A stretch of DNA of 41,695 nt from a virus: IMG/VR virus record IMGVR_UViG_3300025276_000067, positions 1 through 41,695 of that record, one strand, 5' to 3'. The position numbers were made by a program, and so were the translations under genes. Every line of letters starts with the position of its first letter. Within the stretch, counting starts at the first letter, position 1. Of this stretch, positions 1 through 8,700 are shown piece by piece. The notes under the pieces are model-generated. The model was not told the DNA's origin. It did not search any database and saw nothing but the letters and a program-made list of their open reading frames with translations.

Positions 1-1
1 C

Positions 2-1093
2 TATAGCAACTGTGCGGTTAGAATAACAAAAGATGAGGTTAAGTCAATTAATTATCTTGACCTTGGAGGATATGTTTGGAAAGACCATATTATAAATAGA
101 AATTTTAAACCTCAAGATGTAGTAAAATGTGATTATAAAACATTTATAAATAATATTTGTAGTAAGGACACTTCCAGGACAGCTTCTATGGAATCTACCA
201 TTGGATTTTTGCTTCACGGACATAAGAATCTATCTTATTGTCCCGCAGCAGTTTTAAATGATGAAATTATTTCAGACAATCCCGAAGGAGGAACAGGTAA
301 GGGTGTGTTTAAAAATGCCTTATCTCAAATGAAAAAGGTTGTGACTATAGATGGAAAGTCTTTTACTTTTGAACGCTCTTTTGCATATCAATTAGTTTCA
401 GCGGACACACAGATACTTTGTTTTGATGATGTAAAAAAATATTTTGATTTTGAAAGACTGTTTAGTGTTGTAACGGAGGGATTAACTTTAGAAAAGAAAA
501 ATAAAGATGCCATCACAATACCTTTCAGTAAGTCTCCGAAAATTATAATTACAACGAACTATGCCTTAAAAGGTGCGGGAAATTCTTTTGCTAGAAGAAA
601 GTGGGAGTTAGAGTTGTTTCAACATTACAACAAACTACATACGCCTCAAGATGAATTTGGAAATATGTTCTTTGTAGATTGGGATACAGAAGAATGGGGT
701 CAATTTGATAACTATATGATTTCATGCTTACAACTGTATTTAAACAAAGGACTTATGCAGAGTAAGTTTGTAAACCTTAAAGTGAGACAGCTTTCATCGG
801 GAACCTGTCATGATTTTATAGAATGGTGTGGACTTATTGAGGGCGCTTTACATAACACTAGACTAAGGGTTGGAAGAAAATCTTATAAGAATGAGTTATA
901 TGAAGACTTTATTCACGAGTATCCTGACTACGGACCTAGAGCAAGGAATGCGGTAACCAGAACTAAGTTTTATAAGTGGTTGGTAGCATATTGTTTATTC
1001 AAAGAGGGAATTGCACCAGAAGAGGGAAGAGATTCCATTGGTAGATGGATATTAATTAAAACCATCGAGAAACAACAAGACATTCCGTTTTGA
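2..1093 (+). CDS. primase/SF3 helicase, C-terminal part (5'-truncated)
   Basis: The reading frame is open from base 2 without a stop, so the gene begins upstream of the window; the ATG at 188 is internal, not the start. The visible 363 residues contain a P-loop (GGTGKG, about residues 96-101), a Walker B-like hydrophobic strand ending in FDD (LCFDDV) and a sensor-1-like ITTNYAL stretch. This is the pattern of superfamily 3 helicases fused to phage primases (D5/P4 type). The family unwinds DNA at the replication fork, and the missing N-terminus would normally carry the primase. It opens a compact + strand replication operon, with the next gene overlapping or lying within 20 bases. SF3 assignment is fairly secure; the primase fusion is inferred from the family. 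Confidence 0.82.
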   Translation, partial: YSNCAVRITKDEVKSINYLDLGGYVWKDHIINRNFKPQDVVKCDYKTFINNICSKDTSRTASMESTIGFLLHGHKNLSYCPAAVLNDEIISDNPEGGTGKGVFKNALSQMKKVVTIDGKSFTFERSFAYQLVSADTQILCFDDVKKYFDFERLFSVVTEGLTLEKKNKDAITIPFSKSPKIIITTNYALKGAGNSFARRKWELELFQHYNKLHTPQDEFGNMFFVDWDTEEWGQFDNYMISCLQLYLNKGLMQSKFVNLKVRQLSSGTCHDFIEWCGLIEGALHNTRLRVGRKSYKNELYEDFIHEYPDYGPRARNAVTRTKFYKWLVAYCLFKEGIAPEEGRDSIGRWILIKTIEKQQDIPF

Positions 1094-1113
1094 AGTTTCA
1101 TATAGACATAGCA

Positions 1114-1353
1114 ATGAGAAACTCATATGATGTAATAGTAAATAAAATTTCTATAAATAATTTTATTGAAACAACTAATAGTTATTTTATTTACAATCCT
1201 AATCAAGAGGTTAATGATAAGACACTAAAAGATATGTACCTATACTTTAAGTCTAAAAAAGAGTGGGATAAGGTAGTAAGGATAACAACGCTAAGAATTA
1301 AAATTAAATATTATGATAAAATTAAGAGATTATCAAGAGTCAATAGTAAATAA
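1114..1353 (+). CDS. hypothetical protein, 79 aa
   Basis: This is a small, basic, lysine/isoleucine-rich protein with no motif I recognise. I chose the ATG at 1114. A TTG at 1090 in the same frame would overlap the upstream stop as TTGA and give 87 aa, which is also plausible because TTGA mimics the ATGA couplings used elsewhere here. The 3' end overlaps the following helicase gene by 41 bases. The position inside the replication operon suggests an accessory role in DNA metabolism, but nothing in the sequence shows it. Confidence 0.6.
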   Translation: MRNSYDVIVNKISINNFIETTNSYFIYNPNQEVNDKTLKDMYLYFKSKKEWDKVVRITTLRIKIKYYDKIKRLSRVNSK

Positions 1354-2551
1354 AGCTACAGACATTATAAATCAACATGGATTTGTATATCTTGCGATGG
1401 AGGTTCGTACAGGAAAAACTCTTACATCGCTATGTATTGCTACTAAATTAAAAGCAAAGAAGGTTTTGTTTATTACAAAAAAGAAAGCTATTTCTTCTAT
1501 AGATAGAGACTATAATATGTTAGAGCCAAATTTTTTTTTACATACCATAAATTATGAGAGTCTTCATAAGGTATCTTATGAATTAGAATGGGATGTTATA
1601 ATTGTAGATGAGGCGCATTCAATGGGTAAACTAGCTAAACCAAGTAAAAGGGCAAGAGATGTAAAAATGCGTATAATAAAAAGTAAAGCTAAAGTTATCC
1701 TTCTCTCTGGAACTCCAACCCCTGAGTCGTACAGTCAGATGTATCATCAGGTATATGGAATACCTAAAAATCCATTTAGAGAGTTTACAAATTTCTATAA
1801 GTTTGCTCACAAGCACATCAATATAACAATAAAACCCATTAATGGGATGCAAATAAGAGATTACTCCCATGGTCTTCCAACTATTATGGAGGCAATGAAG
1901 CCATATATGATAGCTTACTCTCAAAAAGAGGCGGGATTTAAAACACAAACTAAAGAAACTGTTCTTAAAGTACATATGGAAGACATAACTTATGAGCATG
2001 CGCATGAACTTTTAGAGAATCGAATTATTGAGTATTATGATGATGATGTTATATTAGCAGATACACCTGTAAAGCTTATGATGAAATTACATCAGATTTA
2101 TTCAGGAACTGTTAAATTTGAGGAAGGAAAATCTATAGTTTTAGACTATTCAAAAGCTAAGTTTATACGCAATAGATTTAATGGAATGAAGATTGGTATC
2201 TTTTATAAATTTAAAGCTGAATTAGAGGCTTTAAAATGCGTCTACGGAGACCTTCTAACTACGGAGATAAGTGTTTTTGAAGAAACTAATAAAAATATTG
2301 CGCTTCAGATAGTTAGCGGAAGAGAAGGAATAAGTTTAAAACAAGCAGAGTGCTTGGTGTATTATAATATTGACTTTAGTGCTACGAGTTATTGGCAGTC
2401 TAGAGACAGGATGACAACTAAGGAACGGCTTGAAAATAATGTGTACTGGATTTTTTCTGTAGACGGAATAGAAGAAGATATATATAAGGCTGTAATTAAT
2501 AAAAAAGACTATACATTATCACATTTTAGAAAAAATTTATTAAATTTATAA
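1313..2551 (+). CDS. SNF2-like superfamily 2 DNA helicase/translocase
   Basis: A 412-aa ATP-dependent DNA helicase or translocase of the phage SNF2-like SF2 group. Motifs run in order: an N-terminal Q-motif-like LRDYQ, Walker A EVRTGKT (residues 30-36), DEAH box VDEAH (98-102), motif III LSGTP (131-135) and, near the C-terminus, a motif VI-like QSRDR (362-366). The length is short for the superfamily but usual for phage versions, which remodel or unwind DNA during replication or recombination. The start lies inside the previous ORF and the next gene starts three bases after the stop, so the genes are probably co-translated. Family assignment is strong; the exact substrate is unknown. Confidence 0.88.
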   Translation: MIKLRDYQESIVNKATDIINQHGFVYLAMEVRTGKTLTSLCIATKLKAKKVLFITKKKAISSIDRDYNMLEPNFFLHTINYESLHKVSYELEWDVIIVDEAHSMGKLAKPSKRARDVKMRIIKSKAKVILLSGTPTPESYSQMYHQVYGIPKNPFREFTNFYKFAHKHINITIKPINGMQIRDYSHGLPTIMEAMKPYMIAYSQKEAGFKTQTKETVLKVHMEDITYEHAHELLENRIIEYYDDDVILADTPVKLMMKLHQIYSGTVKFEEGKSIVLDYSKAKFIRNRFNGMKIGIFYKFKAELEALKCVYGDLLTTEISVFEETNKNIALQIVSGREGISLKQAECLVYYNIDFSATSYWQSRDRMTTKERLENNVYWIFSVDGIEEDIYKAVINKKDYTLSHFRKNLLNL

Positions 2552-2553
2552 TT

Positions 2554-2934
2554 ATGGGACTACTAAATAACAGCAATCAAGGAAAACAAGGGATTGATTT
2601 TGAGGGAGTACAATGGGGAAAGATTCACCCGTCTGATATTGATTTTGTTTTAGAGTTTAAGAATGAAGTATTAATACTCGGTGAAGTAAAATATAAGGGT
2701 AGTGAGATGTCAACAGGTCAAAGACTTATGTTAGAGCGACTTTGCGATAGCTGGCACACAGGGAAATCTTTTATTATCTTTGTACATCACGAGCATAATG
2801 ATGAAACCACAGACATACCTCTATCAGAATGTGAAGTGTATAAGCTTTATTATCAAGGTAATTGGTACAACAGGAGTGGTTCTGTAAAAGATAAGATTAA
2901 TGATATATTAAAAAATTTCAAAATAGAATTATGA
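2554..2934 (+). CDS. putative PD-(D/E)XK nuclease, 126 aa
   Basis: The N-terminal half shows a restriction-endonuclease-like core: HPSDIDFVLEF (D28/D30), then a strand with GEVKYKG, where E44-x-K46 matches the (D/E)xK catalytic pair, and a helix with TGQR (Q56). This order matches small phage nucleases and Holliday-junction-resolvase-like proteins. It lies between the SF2 helicase and a second small nuclease, overlapping the latter by ATGA, consistent with a DNA processing module. The same SDxDF ... ExK pattern recurs in the gene at 5153, so the two may be distant relatives. The fold is inferred from the motif only and the substrate is unknown. Confidence 0.6.
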   Translation: MGLLNNSNQGKQGIDFEGVQWGKIHPSDIDFVLEFKNEVLILGEVKYKGSEMSTGQRLMLERLCDSWHTGKSFIIFVHHEHNDETTDIPLSECEVYKLYYQGNWYNRSGSVKDKINDILKNFKIEL

Positions 2935-3170
2935 CTGAGCAATACATTCAGTCTAAAAGAATTAAACAGTTAGAGAAAAAAGGATATTACGTTCTAAAGC
3001 TAATAAAAACAAATAAGAATGGTATACCAGATATAATTGCTATACCTCCCAACTGTGATGTAATATTTAGTGAAGTAAAAACAAAAAAAGGAAAGCTGTC
3101 GCCTCTCCAGGAATATAGATTAAAAGAATTAAAAGAACATGGACTTATTACAGAAATATACAGAGGTTGA
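2931..3170 (+). CDS. VRR-NUC domain nuclease, 79 aa
   Basis: This is a stand-alone VRR-NUC domain of typical minimal length. The signature is complete: GIPDIIA (D34), a strand with SEVKTKKG (E48-x-K50) and KLSPLQ (Q60), matching the PD-(D/E)XK core of the family. VRR-NUC proteins are structure-specific nucleases, and phage single-domain versions often accompany SNF2-like helicases, as here. The start overlaps the upstream stop as ATGA. The 3' end overlaps the next ORF by 32 bases. I am confident of the family; whether it resolves junctions or trims flaps cannot be read from the sequence. Confidence 0.82.
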   Translation: MTEQYIQSKRIKQLEKKGYYVLKLIKTNKNGIPDIIAIPPNCDVIFSEVKTKKGKLSPLQEYRLKELKEHGLITEIYRG

Positions 3171-3453
3171 AAATTTTTATGAATTAGATGAAGCTGTAAT
3201 ATTAACATTAGAAGATTTAGATTTAAAGTTAGCTACTTTAATTGTATTAAAAATAGAGTCTGCTGTTTCGCAAATAAAAGAAAAAAGCAAAAGGTCTCAA
3301 TCAATTGGAGGAGTGATTGAATTAGAAGAGCCTGTTTATTTCTCACTTAAATTTATATATGAAAAAGGGGAAAGCCCTTATTTTTTTCAAATATATAATA
3401 TTACCTCTGATGAATACTTAGATTTATATAACTTAAATAAAATAATAAAATGA
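3139..3453 (+). CDS. hypothetical protein, 104 aa
   Basis: I do not recognise this acidic, leucine/isoleucine-rich protein. It appears mostly helical in its first half (alternating hydrophobic and charged residues around LEDLDLKLATLIVLKIESAV), followed by a beta-like YFSLKFIYEK segment. The only ATG places the start 32 bases inside the VRR-NUC gene, an unusually long overlap, so the true start may be a non-ATG codon further in. It ends in an ATGA overlap with the DnaA-like gene. Context implies a replication role, but no function is assigned. Confidence 0.55.
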   Translation: MDLLQKYTEVENFYELDEAVILTLEDLDLKLATLIVLKIESAVSQIKEKSKRSQSIGGVIELEEPVYFSLKFIYEKGESPYFFQIYNITSDEYLDLYNLNKIIK

Positions 3454-3983
3454 CTAAAAAAGAAGAAAACATTATTGAAGCAGTGGTAACAATAATGAAA
3501 GAACAATTTGACTGTAAAGTTTTAAAAAACCCTAGCTATAGAGGGAGAGACCTTGTAGATTACAGGGCAATATCTATGAAATTAATTAGAGATACTACAA
3601 ACTTAAACCTAAGTGATATAGGAAAGTTATGGGCAGGACCTAAGTATAAAGGAAAGGACCATTCTTCAGTACTTCATAATTGCAAATCAGCAGATATCTT
3701 AGTAAAAACAGACGCTAATTTCTCAGAAAAATATAACAAAGCTTTAGAAGAATTAAGAAAAATAATTCCACACTTAAAGCCAGACCAAACAATATATCAA
3801 GAGCTTACTTTTTTAAAAGCACAAAACAAAACTTTAATAGAAAGAGATAGGGAAAGAAGAGATTTGATGCTTAAAATACATAGAGGAGTATTGAAAATTC
3901 CAGACCAATACAATGAAAAAATAATTCAGTTATTTGTAGCTGAAAAAATTTATACTCTTGAAGACCAAAACATTTTTGTTTGA
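3450..3983 (+). CDS. DnaA domain IV-like DNA-binding replication protein
   Basis: Residues 35-85 read like DnaA domain IV: a helix with LVDYRAISMKLIR, a turn, LSDIGKLWAG, then GKDHSSVLH (68-76), which parallels the DnaA-box-contacting signature GRDHTTVLHA. There is no AAA+ ATPase domain. The C-terminal half (about 95-177) is charged, helical and probably coiled. In DnaA this domain recognises 9-bp DnaA boxes, so this protein may bind the phage origin or compete with host DnaA; that role is inferred. It starts with an ATGA overlap and is the last gene before a 43-base gap. The domain call is good; the biological role is open. Confidence 0.72.
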   Translation: MTKKEENIIEAVVTIMKEQFDCKVLKNPSYRGRDLVDYRAISMKLIRDTTNLNLSDIGKLWAGPKYKGKDHSSVLHNCKSADILVKTDANFSEKYNKALEELRKIIPHLKPDQTIYQELTFLKAQNKTLIERDRERRDLMLKIHRGVLKIPDQYNEKIIQLFVAEKIYTLEDQNIFV

Positions 3984-4026
3984 TTCTTAGCAACTTACGG
4001 ATTTTTTTTTATAACTTTATAATATT

Positions 4027-4257
4027 ATGAATTACAACATAGAAGATATAGATAAAATTTTAGGCTTTACCTCTTGGAGTATTAAGAAAAAAATTGATAC
4101 TCTTTTAGAGATAGACGCTGATATGTATTGTAACATGGGAAAAGAAACCCTCAAAACACATAAAGAAGAAACTAAAAGAAAATCTAAAAAATTATACCAC
4201 GCCATCAAAAAAGTAGATAATAAGTTAGGAGAAAAACTCCTATACCATATGGACTAA
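4027..4257 (+). CDS. hypothetical protein, 76 aa
   Basis: A small lysine-rich protein (NYNIEDIDKILGFTSW at the N-terminus, then charged helices with KEETKRKSKKL). No known motif is seen. Its N-terminus could form a small helical domain, and the strong positive charge would suit nucleic-acid binding, but that is only a possibility. It follows the 43-base gap after the DnaA-like gene, which contains a run of T and an A/T-rich TATAACTTTA stretch but no convincing promoter or hairpin. Confidence 0.55.
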   Translation: MNYNIEDIDKILGFTSWSIKKKIDTLLEIDADMYCNMGKETLKTHKEETKRKSKKLYHAIKKVDNKLGEKLLYHMD

Positions 4258-4267
4258 TAAAAATGGC

Positions 4268-4450
4268 ATGAAATATTTTGAAAGTAAAAGAGTACAGAAT
4301 ATCAATTTTATAATGAATGATATCCACAACTCTTCAAACCAAATCTATGAACACTTAATAGATGAGGAATTCCCTGAACTAAAACAAGAGGTTAATAAAT
4401 TAATAAAAAATTTAAAGTTAGTATTAGAATCTGTTCAAAATGATATTTAA
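4268..4450 (+). CDS. hypothetical protein, 60 aa
   Basis: A small, probably all-helical, acidic protein with no recognised motif. It starts 10 bases after the previous stop; an earlier ATG at 4263 is followed at once by a stop. The last 11 bases overlap the metallophosphoesterase gene. It has a plausible length and position within the operon, but coding is supported only by the open frame and tight packing. Confidence 0.45.
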   Translation: MKYFESKRVQNINFIMNDIHNSSNQIYEHLIDEEFPELKQEVNKLIKNLKLVLESVQNDI

Positions 4451-5156
4451 AGATTTTAGACCTAGACTTAAAGGCGATAAGAAAATAGCCTACGACAATC
4501 TAAACACGGATGAGAGGCGTATTCTTGTAATTGGAGACATACACGCCCCGTTTGAACTGAAAGGATACTTGGAGTTTTGCCAGGAGACTTACTCTAAATA
4601 CTTATGCAATCAAGTAATATACATAGGAGACATAATAGACAACCACTACACGAGCTATCATGAGACATCAAGTGATGCGATGGGAGGCTTGGATGAGCTT
4701 GAATATGCGATTAAAGCTGTTAAAAGGTGGAGTGATGCATTCCCTGTAGCAGACGTACTGATTGGAAATCACGATAGAATGGTGATGCGTAAGGCACAAA
4801 CATCAGACATTCCTAGTGCTTGGATTAAATCATACAATGAAGTACTGGGGACTAATTGGAACTGGACTGAGCGTGTTGTTTATGACAATGTTCAATATGT
4901 ACACGGCGAAGGCGGCACAGCTAGTACAAAATCGAAGAATGATATGATGAGTACTGTTCAAGGACATATCCATACTCAATGTTACACAATGTGGTCGGTT
5001 GGAAGAAATTTTAAGGTCTTCGGAACTCAGGTGGGCTGCGGAGTGGATGGAACTTCATATGCTGCGGCATACGCAAAAAACTTTAAGAAGCAAGCAATTG
5101 GATGCGGCGTAATACTAGGCGGACATACTGCAATAAATTGTTTAATGGAATTATGA
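4440..5156 (+). CDS. calcineurin-like metallophosphoesterase
   Basis: This 238-aa protein carries the metal-ligand motifs of the calcineurin-like phosphoesterase superfamily in the correct order: GDIH (32-35), GDIID (63-67), GNHD (109-112), a histidine in YVHGEG (about 155) and GHIH (175-178). Such enzymes hydrolyse phosphoester bonds using two metal ions. Phage members may act on nucleotides, DNA ends, proteins or signalling nucleotides, and the substrate cannot be read here. Local codon use looks slightly less AT-rich than its neighbours (GCGGCGTAATAC, GGCGAAGGCGGC). It overlaps the preceding gene by 11 bases and the following one by ATGA. Confidence 0.88.
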   Translation: MIFKDFRPRLKGDKKIAYDNLNTDERRILVIGDIHAPFELKGYLEFCQETYSKYLCNQVIYIGDIIDNHYTSYHETSSDAMGGLDELEYAIKAVKRWSDAFPVADVLIGNHDRMVMRKAQTSDIPSAWIKSYNEVLGTNWNWTERVVYDNVQYVHGEGGTASTKSKNDMMSTVQGHIHTQCYTMWSVGRNFKVFGTQVGCGVDGTSYAAAYAKNFKKQAIGCGVILGGHTAINCLMEL

Positions 5157-5539
5157 TATTTGAAAAAGACCAAGATTTAAAGAAAGAAAAATCGGCTATT
5201 GAAATGTATCTAAAAAGAACTGGACATGGTTACAAAAAACTTAGCCCTAGCGATGTAGACTTTAGGATATTAGGAGACAACAAATCTTTGATTGGATATG
5301 CTGAGATAAAAGTCTTAGATACTCAAATGAAAGATTCATTTCCACTGTCTGTAGAGGCACGTAAAATAATAAAACTAAGAGATAAAAGATTAAGCGCTGT
5401 AATGATATGGTCCTGTATAGATGGAATATTATATATTCCTATAGAAGGTCTTAAGGGGGAAGCAAACTGGTGTGAAGCCACGGGAGAGCTAATGTTACAT
5501 TATATTGATAAAAAACCTTTTAAATATGTCAGAGCCTAA
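5153..5539 (+). CDS. putative PD-(D/E)XK nuclease-like protein, 128 aa
   Basis: I place the start at the ATG at 5153, which overlaps the upstream TGA as ATGA; the frame is open to 5102, but that extra stretch lies in the metallophosphoesterase coding sequence. Residues 31-55 give SPSDVDFRIL (D34/D36) followed by a strand with YAEIKV (E51-x-K53), a PD-(D/E)XK-like arrangement closely echoing the gene at 2554. The remainder is mixed alpha/beta with a conserved-looking MIWSCIDG strand. It may be a nuclease or a catalytically altered relative. Confidence is moderate because the motif is short. Confidence 0.58.
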   Translation: MIFEKDQDLKKEKSAIEMYLKRTGHGYKKLSPSDVDFRILGDNKSLIGYAEIKVLDTQMKDSFPLSVEARKIIKLRDKRLSAVMIWSCIDGILYIPIEGLKGEANWCEATGELMLHYIDKKPFKYVRA

Positions 5540-5609
5540 AAAAGAATTCATGATTGTATTTATGATAAACGCACTACTCTGGTACGCTATATATCATTTT
5601 ATTCTTTAA
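5526..5609 (+). CDS. possible 27-aa single-pass membrane peptide
   Basis: A short ORF starts 14 bases before the stop of the preceding gene. After a charged MSEPKKEF N-terminus it is almost entirely hydrophobic (MIVFMINALLWYAIYHFIL), so it would form one transmembrane helix. It ends overlapping, on the opposite strand, the stop of the gene at 5606-5791. Coding is supported only by the abrupt hydrophobic composition and the overlap, so it could be chance. Confidence 0.35.
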   Translation: MSEPKKEFMIVFMINALLWYAIYHFIL

Positions 5610-5791
5610 TTTCTTTTCTTTAACAGATTAGTTTTAAGTCTTCTTGTTCTAAGTAAAGACGGGGCTTTAATTTTATTACCAACTCTTACGGGAAGGTTTG
5701 TCCCTTTGGGGGTTTCTTTTTCCCATCGAGCCGCTATCTCAGGGAGGTTTTTATACATATATCTTTTTTGTGCTTGGCTTTTAAAAGGCAT
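5606..5791 (-). CDS. small conserved phage protein (SQAQKRYM motif), 61 aa
   Basis: A 61-aa, strongly basic protein starting MPFKSQAQKRYMYKN and continuing PEIAARWEKETPKG. I recognise the pattern (F-K-S-x-A-Q-+-+-x-M ... P-E-I-A-x-+-W-E) from many small phage proteins of unknown function, usually found near structural genes. The C-terminus is rich in Arg/Lys and would suit nucleic-acid or acidic-protein contact. It is the last gene of the late - strand arm, two bases downstream of the giant ejection protein gene, and converges on the + strand operon. Confidence 0.7.
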   Translation of the reverse strand: MPFKSQAQKRYMYKNLPEIAARWEKETPKGTNLPVRVGNKIKAPSLLRTRRLKTNLLKKRN

Positions 5792-5793
5792 AA

Positions 5794-8700
5794 TTACTGA
5801 TACATTGACTCTAACATTTCTTTTTCCATCTCCCGCATTTCTTTTTCAAACTGTTTTAATCCTGGGCTTTCCATTCCTTTTATCTCTTCATACATATCAG
5901 GAAAGAACTTCTTCATCTCCGTCATAGACATAGACTTTTTCTTTCTACCTCCACCTTTTTTAGGTCTACCCTCTATCTGATACTTAGAGTAGTTTAATAG
6001 TCTTAGCATAAACTCAGGGAAGTCTTCACTTTGTGAAAGTTTAGGATAGTTTTCTATAAATTTTTCTAAATTTTTTGCAGGTAAACCGAGTACCATAAGA
6101 GATTCTACAATAAGGTCATTTAATTTTTTTGCTTTTTTAAGGGGGTTTTTTTCTTTAATATATTCCTCATGTTTAAAAAGGATATTTGACCATGTTGAAA
6201 GAATAGGAAGTGTAGTCGTCTCTTTATACCAAGGCTTGCCTTGATAATAATCAGCTCCGGTTTTTATTAAGTCTCCAGTTATAAATAATGCATTTAAATT
6301 TCCAACAAGTAAAGCTCTCATCATATCAGATGAGTCTTCATCATCCCAATCAGATATTGGAAACCCTGATGAAACCCATTGAAAAAACACAGGCATAAAT
6401 ACATGATAAGTTAAAAGCTGTCTAAAGTTTTCTGTAAGCGTTCCTTTCCCGGCTTTTCTATCCCAAGCAGCTGTTTTACGATACAAGTTTCGAGCTGCAA
6501 TAATTTCTTTTCTTAAATATTGTTTAGGAGTAGTCATAAACATATTAAGACTTCTAGCAAGAGCCCCTGAATTTTGTGTAACATCTTTATCCTGAAGGTC
6601 GGAAGACTGTTGTGTTTCTTTAGTGTCTCTTTCAAACTTTTTTATAGCATAGTCTATTGCTTGCTGTTCAGTAGCTCCAGGATTATTTTTTTTAAATTGG
6701 TCTTTATAATATGAATAGTTAGCAGAACCTCCTAAATATATTGCCCCTCTATCTCCTAATCTTGTAGAATACATTACAACATTCATTAAATAATCTAAAG
6801 CTCTGTCGGGAAGCCAATCTGTAGCTATTGGAGACTTGGTGTTTGCATATGTTTCTATTTGACTTAAAATAGTTTGACTACCTCTGTCTTTCATATATAC
6901 AGAGTTATCGCTTATTTCTTTAAATACTTTTCTTAGCTCTGGTAAATTTTTAGCAGAATATTTTAGCCAATTTACAATACCTATGTCATTAGAGTATGTT
7001 AGAGCAGAGGTAAGCTGTTTTATTGTAATAAGTGGGCTTAAACCAATCCTAGCCATTACAAACAAGGTTGTCATTTTATTCACAATCGCATCAACAAAAG
7101 AATGTTGAATTCCTTTTCCGGCAATTTTTTCTATAACTTCAGTTATATATTCTTGTATGTTTTTTCCGTGTATTTCTTCAATAGCCAGACTTACAGGAGA
7201 ACCTTTTCCAAATAATTTTTGTATATCTTTTAAAGGTCTTGAGTAAGCCGCCCAATATTCCATCTCTCTAGTGTATCCGATTAAAGCATCTGTACCATTA
7301 ATAGGTTGTATTTTTTCTTTAGAATCTTTTCTAATCATTATTGACGCTGCAGTTACCTGAGTGTTAAAGGTGCTTGTATTAGCTAAAAGACTTAGAGGTT
7401 CAGGAGCTATTCCTTCTCTAAAAATTCTTCCAGCATAATTTTGATTTTGAGGCATATTAGTTCTATAAATATCTTTATATACCTCATTATAATAATCATA
7501 AACTGCAGGGAAATATTCATTCACTTGCCAATCTGCAAATTCTTTAACTTCAGGTTTTAATTGTTTGGTTAGATTCTGCATAACTTTTACATAGTCTTCA
7601 CCAAACATATTTTTAAAAGCTGGATGAGATGCAGAGTCTTTATATTGATTATATAAATAATACATCTGGTCTTGAGTAAGGTTATTATACTCCCCTCTCT
7701 CTTCTGTAATCTTATATGTTTCTGTGCTTTTTCTAAACAACCGTGCTTTCTTTTTCCAGTTTTTTCCGTAATACTGTTTTAATTTATCCTGGAACATAAT
7801 ATCAAAAGCAAGCATTCGTCTTTTGTATTTTATGGTTGAATCATTAATTTTTTCTGTTACAAGTTGGTTAGATATACCGCCCATCATTTCTCCAGGTAAA
7901 GAAGATATTCTATTCATTAAACCAGTTAATGCTTCAGCACTCCCAAAAATTGTAGTTTCAATTTTTCTGAAAGTGTTTTTGATTGCTGACTTTATTCTGT
8001 TATCTCTCTCTTTAGTTTCTTTCTCTGTATATCTTTTGTTTCTTACTTTGTCCAATGATTTTTTAAAATCTTTATCTTCAGGGTCTAGTTTGACACCTGT
8101 TATGTCATAGTACATAGCAGCCATTTGAGCTCTATATTCTTTAGCTTGATTTTTTATTTGCAATTTTAAATTAGAACTTCCTATTTCAATTAAAGACTGT
8201 AGCTGACTATAAATATCATCTAATGTTTGTGTTTTAATTGGGTCAGAATTTGATTGAACTAATGCGTTAGCATAAGATATCGCTATTTGAAGCTCAGTCA
8301 TTTTATCAAGTATACTCTCATCAGGATTTTCTTTTCCTGCTATTTCATTAGCTAATCCATTAAATTCATCAGTTAATTTGGCTTGAACTTCATTTATCTG
8401 TTCAGGAGTTATCCCCTTTTTAGGTAGCATTTCTTTTATGCGGTCTATTTTTTCTTTGGTAATTGCATCTATTTTTTTTGCAACTACCTTGTTGCTTACT
8501 ACTTTTAAATAAACTCCTTTTAATATTGATTCTATTTGATTATTAAGAATTTTATTATTTTCTTCAGCTACAAATGTTGTTATTTCTTTAAAAACATTAT
8601 CAATTTTTGCTCCTTGTGATTGTGTTGACTGCATAAAGTCTGGAGTAACACGCTCTATGTATCTAAACATTTTTTGAGCGTCTTTACTTAAAAGGACTCG

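Noticed and set aside
1631-2005. 124-aa ORF antisense to the SF2 helicase
   Set aside because: It lies fully within a motif-complete helicase gene on the other strand and has a composition typical of a shadow frame; no start context or motif supports it.
3984-4026. Promoter for the gene at 4027 (TATAACTTTA after a T-run)
   Set aside because: It deviates from TAnnTTTG and has no -33 TTG at the right distance.
5102-5152. N-terminal extension of the nuclease-like gene
   Set aside because: The extension falls inside the metallophosphoesterase coding sequence; the ATG at 5153 makes the usual ATGA junction.
5706-5927. + strand ORF across the start of the giant protein and the 61-aa gene
   Set aside because: It is a shadow of two well-packed - strand genes, Phe/Leu/Ser-rich as expected for the reverse of coding sequence.
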